Origin: CAJJDF01 sp965655625 | GTDB lineage: Bacteria; Bacteroidota; Bacteroidia; Flavobacteriales_D; CAJJDF01 | DNA: 36,693 bases | Assembly: GCA_965655625.1 (NCBI GenBank) | Contig: CBFHHA010000024.1 | Location: 1 to 36,693 of the forward strand | Reading direction: 5' to 3' | Part shown: positions 31,574 to 36,693 of the stretch, one piece after another | Numbering within the stretch: the first letter of the stretch is position 1 | How the letters are laid out: the number at the start of each line of letters is the position of its first letter | The notes under the pieces: model-generated | What the model was told of the DNA's origin: nothing | Database searches by the model: none | What the model saw: the letters and a program-made list of their open reading frames with translations, nothing else | Translations under genes and position numbers: made by a program

Positions 31574-33651
31574 GTTGGAAAAAACGAAATACCCTCCTGT
31601 TTCTTCTTTTGGTAGTTGGGCACATGGCACAGGCTCAAACAAAATTTGAGGAGAAAAACGACATCATTGAGCAACGAATAGAATATATTGGGGGCGACAA
31701 TGAAAGTATTGATTATTCTACCTTGTTTGATAACCTCTACTATTATTATGACCACCCAGTAAATCTGAATAACACAAAACAACTAGATGTGCTGTTGGAA
31801 CTTGGTTTGCTTTCAGAAATTCAAGTAGTGAATTTGAAAAAGCACATCGAAACAACCGGAAAATTGATGACAATCTATGAGCTGCAATCGGTCGAAACAT
31901 TTGATTTGCTCACCATTCGAAACATTTTGCCGTTTTCATTTGTTTCTTCTGAATTGTTTTCGCCCAATGTATCGGTGAATGAAATCTTCAAAAATAGCTC
32001 GAATGAATTGTACATTCGAAATATAAGAGATATTCAAGAGAAAAAAGGATACACAGCGAAAGAGAATGCCAACGATACGCGTTATTTGGGAAGTCCCGAC
32101 AAGCTTTTTGTGAGGTATCGGTTTAGGTATCTTAACAAAATAAGCGCAGGAATTACAGCAGAGAAGGACCAAGGAGAACAGTTTTTTAGGGGAAATCAAT
32201 CTCGCGGGTTCGATTATTATTCTGCCCATTTTTTTCTCAAAGATTTTGGAAGATTAAAAGCTTTGGCTCTGGGTGATTATCACTTTCAGGTAGGTCAAGG
32301 ATTAACACTCTGGAGTGGTTTGGCTTTCGGGAAATCTGTGGATATTAGTACGGTAAAAAGAAATGCAGTAGGGATAAGGCACTATGCTTCGGCCGATGAA
32401 AACAATTTTTTGAGAGGTGGAGCGGCTACTTTTGGCCTCACCAAAAAACTTCAACTTTCGGCTTTTTACTCACGAAAAAGAATCGATGCAAATATTACCG
32501 ACACGTTGGATAATATTACCAATGAGGTGGCATTTTCGTCCTTGCAAAATAGTGGGTTTCATCGAACAGAATCGGAGTTTGAAAACAAGGACGCAATTCT
32601 TGAAACCCATGTTGGCGGCAGATTAGAGTATGTTTCTTCTGCATTTAGAATTGGAGCTACAGGATTTGCTTCGAGGTACGGAGGTGATTTTCAGCGAAAG
32701 TTGAGTTTTTACAATCAGTTTGAGTTTGCGGACAACCGAAACTTTGTAGCCGGAGTGGATTACAATTATGTGTTCCGTAATGTTAATTTTTTTGGTGAAT
32801 TTTCGCGCAGCCAGAATGGAGGAATAGCTTATGTAAACGGTGTGTTGGTTTCGCTAGATGCCAGATTATCCTTTACCTTACTTCACCGAAACTATGGCCC
32901 AGATTATCAAAATTTATTGAGCAATGGATTGGCAGAAAGTAGCAATTCTTGGAATGAGAAAGGAATTTTCATGGGTTTTGATGCAAACCTTACAAAGTCT
33001 TTCACACTCACTGGTTCAGTGGATTTCTTTACTTTTCCCTGGATGCGCTTTCAAGCTTATGCGCCAAACTCGGGCGGTACTGAATTTATTACGCAACTTC
33101 AGTACCGTAAATCAAGAAATTTTGTGGCTTATTTTCGATACCGGAAACAAGCCCGAGAAGTGAACAACAGCCAAGTGGAATCCTCAATTTATCAACTAGC
33201 CAAAGAGTCGCGAACAAATTATAGATTAAATCTTTCAATGAAAATCACCGATTATTTAAGTTTAAGAAATAGGGTAGAGGTAACTGAATATGTGAAAGGA
33301 GAGAATGAAGCTGAGTATGGTTTTTTGGCATACCAAGATGTGGTTTTCAAACCAAAATCAAAGTCATATTCCTTTACCGCCAGGTACGCTTTGTTTGATG
33401 CTCAGTCATTTAATGCAAGAATTTATGCTTATGAGAACGATGTGTTGTATTATTTTTATATTCCTGCTTACTACAAAGTAGGCTCACGTTTTTACTTAAC
33501 TGCGCGTTACAAGTATCGAAAGAAATTTGATTTTTGGATTCGTTATGGCGTTTGGAATTATAGAAATGAAGAAACTTTACTTAGCGGTCTCGAGGAGATT
33601 CAAGGGAATATTAGATCTGATGTGAAAGTAGTTTTTAGGTTTTTGTTCTGA
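31570..33651 (+). CDS. outer membrane barrel protein with N-terminal ComEA-like HhH region
   Basis: A 693-residue exported protein. The GTG start overlaps the preceding stop (GTGA at 31570-31573). It keeps the signal peptide (about 8-22, LLFLLLVVGHMAQA); an ATG at 31624 would destroy it. Residues about 57-115 resemble a ComEA-type helix-hairpin-helix pair (VNLNNTKQLDVLLELGLL, later KLMTIYELQSV), but the glycine hairpins that bind DNA backbone are not conserved. From about 170 on the sequence is beta strands rich in aromatic and arginine residues, ending in VVFRFLF with a terminal phenylalanine as in outer-membrane barrels. The function is unknown; coupling to the PorV/PorQ-like gene suggests the two act together. 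Confidence 0.7.
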   Translation: MSWKKRNTLLFLLLVVGHMAQAQTKFEEKNDIIEQRIEYIGGDNESIDYSTLFDNLYYYYDHPVNLNNTKQLDVLLELGLLSEIQVVNLKKHIETTGKLMTIYELQSVETFDLLTIRNILPFSFVSSELFSPNVSVNEIFKNSSNELYIRNIRDIQEKKGYTAKENANDTRYLGSPDKLFVRYRFRYLNKISAGITAEKDQGEQFFRGNQSRGFDYYSAHFFLKDFGRLKALALGDYHFQVGQGLTLWSGLAFGKSVDISTVKRNAVGIRHYASADENNFLRGGAATFGLTKKLQLSAFYSRKRIDANITDTLDNITNEVAFSSLQNSGFHRTESEFENKDAILETHVGGRLEYVSSAFRIGATGFASRYGGDFQRKLSFYNQFEFADNRNFVAGVDYNYVFRNVNFFGEFSRSQNGGIAYVNGVLVSLDARLSFTLLHRNYGPDYQNLLSNGLAESSNSWNEKGIFMGFDANLTKSFTLTGSVDFFTFPWMRFQAYAPNSGGTEFITQLQYRKSRNFVAYFRYRKQAREVNNSQVESSIYQLAKESRTNYRLNLSMKITDYLSLRNRVEVTEYVKGENEAEYGFLAYQDVVFKPKSKSYSFTARYALFDAQSFNARIYAYENDVLYYFYIPAYYKVGSRFYLTARYKYRKKFDFWIRYGVWNYRNEETLLSGLEEIQGNIRSDVKVVFRFLF

Positions 33652-33728
33652 GGATAGATTTTCGAGAAATGTTAACTAATTTTATCCTAATTTTATCTCA
33701 CAAACTGAGCTAAAAAAAATGATCGTTT

Positions 33729-33893
33729 ATGATTAAGAAAATTTTGTATTATTTGAATCCTCGAACTTTTTTTCAAAAAAATGAAGCTGAGAACAAAAAT
33801 GCTTCCCACAAAACAATGCAAGGAATAAATAGGTTGTCTATTTACATGTTTTTGTTTTGTGTTATTTTGATAATTCTCAAATACTTGAGGTAA
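33729..33893 (+). CDS. small single-helix membrane protein
   Basis: A 54-residue protein: MIKKILYYLNPRTFF, then a polar stretch with HKTMQGINRLS, then one transmembrane helix (about residues 37-50, IYMFLFCVILIIL) ending in KYLR. The arrangement GINRLSIYMFL resembles short membrane proteins of Bacteroidota (DUF6728-like, from memory). The function is unknown. It ends 4 bases before the convergent MutS-like gene and starts 77 bases after the barrel gene. The reading frame and the typical helix with flanking lysines argue that it is real. Confidence 0.55.
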   Translation: MIKKILYYLNPRTFFQKNEAENKNASHKTMQGINRLSIYMFLFCVILIILKYLR

Positions 33894-33897
33894 ATCG

Positions 33898-35697
33898 CTA
33901 TTCCGTAATTCCCATTTTTTTCATCAGAAATTCCGCGTTCATGTTGGAGCAAATTCCCTGTTTTAGGGTGTAGTCAAATACCAGTTTGTCGTTTTCTATT
34001 TCTACGTCAAAATACTTGTTCGTTATTTGGAGGGGAAACTCTTCTTTCAGGGAACACAACGACAAATCGTGGGTTGCTATGATGCCGGAAACTTGGTAGT
34101 TTAATAGTTGTTTAATGAATTTTTTTGAGCCTTCTGCTTTGTCTTTGGAGTTTGTTCCTTTCAGGATTTCATCCAAAATGACAAATAGAGTTTCTCCTTT
34201 TTTTAATTTTTCTACAATCGTTTGTAACCTTTTAAGCTCCGAGTAAAAGTAAGATTCGTTGTTGGACAAAGAATCGGAAGTTCGCATACTAGAAAATAAT
34301 TGAGTAGGTTTAAATTTGAAATAACTGGCACAAACCGGAGCGCCACAGTTTGCCAGAACTAGGTTAATTCCCACAGCTCTCAAAAAAGTGCTTTTTCCAG
34401 CCATATTTGCACCAGTTACGATAACAAATTCTTGCAGAGTATTTATCTCAAAATCATTGGCAATTCGATTGTCGGTTTGCATGAGTGGATGAGCCAATTC
34501 CTTTGATTCAAATAGATTCTCTTGCGAGAGTTGTGGCCGAGAAAATGTTGGATTATTGAAAGCGAAAGTAGCTAAACTCAAATAAGTTTCCATTTCATGG
34601 GTGGCTTCAAACCAATTAGATATGCCGTTATCGTTGTTGGTCAGCCATTTTTTTAATCCAAAAAGATAGCGCAAATCCCATAAGAAAAGAGCATTTGCCA
34701 AAAGAGCAAAAATGGGATTGCTTCGGTTGTCAAATTGATTGGTCAACTGAGCCAGTTCGTTGATTTTTACAGAAGCAAAAGACTCATTGTGGAGTAGTTT
34801 TTTTTGAATAGTGATCAATAAATCAGAGCCAAAGGTTTCTTCTTCTATTTTGTTGGCTAATAGAGAGTGCTGTTTTAGGATAGGCGAAAATGAAGAAATT
34901 TTGGCGTGCTGAGAGTTGATAGTTTTCAAATGTTTTCCGGTAATTCCAAGAGGAATTAAAGCGGCTACAAGTACAAATCCAATGGGAATGATGGCATAAT
35001 ATGCAAAAATAATAACCGAAATCATGAAAATTGGAATAGCCAAGAATAGAAATTTCCAAATTGTTTTATTTTCAAAAAGTGGAATTTCTTTTGCGTTCCA
35101 AGAAGAGAGTAGGTCGATAGATTTCTTATGGGTGAAATAAAGGTTGCCTTTTGCCCGAAAATCCTCTCTCCAGTTTGGTTTGTTCTCCAATTCCTCTACT
35201 GCCACTTGTCGTGTTCGAATTGTTTTTTTATCCGTAAACGGATGAGCTAGCAGCTTGGCAAGTAAATTGCTTGAGGCAGGTGAGCTGGTTCTATTTATTG
35301 CCTGAAAAAGTGAGTTTTCTCCAAATACATCCAAATCATGAGAGAATTCATGACTGGTGTTTAAGAATTCTTTTCCGTTTTCAAAAGAGCTGAAATTTCC
35401 AGAAATCGCTAACAATTCTTCTTCGTTGCACTCGATTTTCTTTTTAATAAGAAGCAGGAGTTCATTTTCGTTGCGATTTTTCTTAACCAAAACTCCAAAA
35501 AGAAAAAGAAATGGAATCACTCCAAATAACCAAGCGCTCTCATTCCAGTAAATAGCCAAAACAAAAAAGCTTACTACAAACAAAAAACTAAAAACTCGCG
35601 CAAATAAAATTCGCCTTAGAATCTTTTCTTGCATCTTTTTTAGCTTGCTTAATGAGTCTATTCGTTGCTTGTAATGGTTTTTTATTGACGCTTTCAT
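33898..35697 (-). CDS. membrane-anchored MutS-related ATPase
   Basis: A 599-residue protein with the MutS ATPase core at the C-terminus: Walker A G429-ANMAGKST437, the ST-x-x-S-like segment SSMRTSDSLSNNESYFYSE, Walker B FVILDEILKGTNS, and a TH switch (IIATHD). The lever region lies at about 130-420. Unlike repair MutS it has no mismatch-recognition domain. It carries hydrophobic helix pairs at about 33-70 and 205-243, so it should sit in the inner membrane. Such proteins are common in Bacteroidota and annotated as MutS-like, but their role is not known to me. A mismatch repair role is unlikely given its topology. Confidence 0.85.
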   Translation of the reverse strand: MKASIKNHYKQRIDSLSKLKKMQEKILRRILFARVFSFLFVVSFFVLAIYWNESAWLFGVIPFLFLFGVLVKKNRNENELLLLIKKKIECNEEELLAISGNFSSFENGKEFLNTSHEFSHDLDVFGENSLFQAINRTSSPASSNLLAKLLAHPFTDKKTIRTRQVAVEELENKPNWREDFRAKGNLYFTHKKSIDLLSSWNAKEIPLFENKTIWKFLFLAIPIFMISVIIFAYYAIIPIGFVLVAALIPLGITGKHLKTINSQHAKISSFSPILKQHSLLANKIEEETFGSDLLITIQKKLLHNESFASVKINELAQLTNQFDNRSNPIFALLANALFLWDLRYLFGLKKWLTNNDNGISNWFEATHEMETYLSLATFAFNNPTFSRPQLSQENLFESKELAHPLMQTDNRIANDFEINTLQEFVIVTGANMAGKSTFLRAVGINLVLANCGAPVCASYFKFKPTQLFSSMRTSDSLSNNESYFYSELKRLQTIVEKLKKGETLFVILDEILKGTNSKDKAEGSKKFIKQLLNYQVSGIIATHDLSLCSLKEEFPLQITNKYFDVEIENDKLVFDYTLKQGICSNMNAEFLMKKMGITE

Positions 35698-35834
35698 TTG
35701 GGTAAAGTTACTAGTAAATCCGTTAACAGTGTGGCTGTGAATAAGAATATTTGAGGATGTTAATAAGATTAAAATTTAACAAGTTGCATACTATTTGTGA
35801 AAACCTTAATTTCGAGAAAATCGAGAAAACATTT

Positions 35835-36693
35835 ATGAAGAAAATTGCAATTTTAGGAGCGGGTCGCTCTTCCTCAAGTTTAATAAGATATTTACTAGAA
35901 CAAGCCGAGCAAAACAATTGGTTTTTGAGAGTTTGTGACAGGGACTTGGAAACGGCTAAGAATAAAATTGGAAATCACAAACAAGCCGAAGTAAGCGAGT
36001 TCGATGTATTTGATAAAGCGGAAGTGGAGAGAGAGGTGAAGCAAGCGGATTTAATTGTTTCGATGTTGCCTGCGAGCATGCACATTCATGTAATAGAAGA
36101 AGCAATTAGACAAAAAAAGAATGTGGTAACACCTTCTTACATTTCCTCCGAGGTGAAGGCATTAGATTCGGCAGCAAAAGAGGCAGGTGTTTTGATTATG
36201 AACGAATTGGGCGTGGATCCTGGAATTGATCACATGAGTGCCATGAAGTTGATTAATGAAATAAAAGAAGAAGGAGGTGAAATTTTGAATTTTGAATCAT
36301 TTACTGGTGGACTCGTAGCGCCTGAGAGTGATAATAATCCTTGGAATTATAAATTTACATGGAATCCTAGAAATGTTGTGGTTGCCGGTCAGGGAGGTTG
36401 CGCTAAATTTGTTGAAGAAAAACAATTTAAATACATTCCATACAATAAACTGTTCAGACGAACTGAATTCATTGACATAGACGGGTTCGGGAAGTTTGAA
36501 GGAATAGCAAATAGAGATTCACTGAAATACCAATCGGTTTATGGATTAGAAAATATCAATACAATTTATAGAGGGACATTAAGGCGAGTTGGCTTTTCTA
36601 GAGCTTGGGACGTTTTTGTTCAAATTGGCGCCACAGATGATAGTTACACAATGGAAAATACGGAGGAAATGACTTACAGAGATTTTATTAACT
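35835..36693 (+). CDS. saccharopine dehydrogenase family protein (5' part)
   Basis: The frame is open from the ATG at 35835 to the window edge (286 codons seen). The N-terminal Rossmann motif ILGAGRSSSSLIRYLL (about 6-21) binds NAD(P), followed by an acidic residue (VCDRD, about 33-37) and LIVSMLPASMH (about 77-87). NELGVDPGIDHMSA (about 129-142) and ESFTGGLVAPESDNNPWNYKFTWNPRN (split after about 175) are characteristic of saccharopine dehydrogenase (glutamate-forming) or the related carboxynorspermidine/saccharopine reductases. It acts in lysine metabolism or a related reductive condensation. The C-terminus is missing because of the window end. Confidence 0.88.
   Translation, partial: MKKIAILGAGRSSSSLIRYLLEQAEQNNWFLRVCDRDLETAKNKIGNHKQAEVSEFDVFDKAEVEREVKQADLIVSMLPASMHIHVIEEAIRQKKNVVTPSYISSEVKALDSAAKEAGVLIMNELGVDPGIDHMSAMKLINEIKEEGGEILNFESFTGGLVAPESDNNPWNYKFTWNPRNVVVAGQGGCAKFVEEKQFKYIPYNKLFRRTEFIDIDGFGKFEGIANRDSLKYQSVYGLENINTIYRGTLRRVGFSRAWDVFVQIGATDDSYTMENTEEMTYRDFIN

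Noticed and set aside
35698..35720. TAACTTTA upstream of the MutS-like gene (minus strand) as a -7 promoter element
   Set aside because: It differs from TAnnTTTG at the last base and no TTG lies at the right distance; the same applies to TATCTTTA before bshB1.
1..36693. CRISPR arrays, tRNA genes, riboswitches, insertion sequences and toxin-antitoxin pairs
   Set aside because: I looked for repeated spacers, cloverleaf patterns, transposase motifs and small paired genes on both strands and found none that could be supported.

Overview
The window looks like ordinary core chromosome of an AT-rich member of the Bacteroidota, most likely a Flavobacteriales-type lineage. The evidence is gliding-motility genes (gldF, gldG), a fused SecDF, a long NusB, an IspH with the N-terminal extension seen in this phylum, bacillithiol synthesis (bshB1), a GWxTD-domain protein, PorV/PorQ-like and HhH outer-membrane proteins, and promoters of the Bacteroidota type (TTG/TTTG, about 19-20 nt, TAnnTTTG). 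Gene starts are preceded by A-rich stretches rather than Shine-Dalgarno sequences. I see no rRNA, tRNA, CRISPR array, transposon, prophage or integrase.

Layout. Bases 1-82 are the 3' end of an unknown gene, followed by an alpha/beta hydrolase. A leftward block follows (CYTH protein, bshB1, a PqiA-like protein, an AI-2E-type permease). Then come rightward ispH and a GWxTD protein, and a dps gene interrupted by one in-frame stop. Leftward mutS2, cca and a TsaC/Sua5-family gene are followed by a small conserved gene, secDF with a strong promoter and terminator, tatA-like and a Ca2+/Na+ antiporter, all rightward. A leftward operon follows: leucine dehydrogenase, nusB, DUF1573 lipoprotein, yajC. 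After its terminator come coaE and a small lipoprotein, which appear to have their own promoter. A rightward ABC exporter converges on katG across a shared hairpin. katG is divergent from an oxyR homologue. The right part carries rlmD-like, an ACT-like protein with gldF and gldG, a pair of outer-membrane protein genes, a 54-residue membrane protein, a leftward membrane-anchored MutS-like ATPase, and the start of a saccharopine dehydrogenase that runs off the window.

How the genes work together. Three groups stand out. The first is oxidative stress and redox: katG with oxyR and a candidate operator, the broken dps, and bacillithiol synthesis. The second is protein export and the envelope: SecDF, YajC, a TatA-like protein, GldF/G, two outer-membrane proteins and several lipoproteins. 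The third is translation and RNA: CCA addition, threonylcarbamoyl-adenosine, rRNA methylation and NusB.

I found no clear new multi-gene system. The items most worth a second look are the dps nonsense codon, a KatG with a lipoprotein signal, a coaE promoter placed against the terminator of the preceding operon, the katG-oxyR intergenic region, and an RlmD-like methyltransferase without its iron-sulfur cysteines. All family assignments come from reading the sequence and from memory of the families; no database search was possible.
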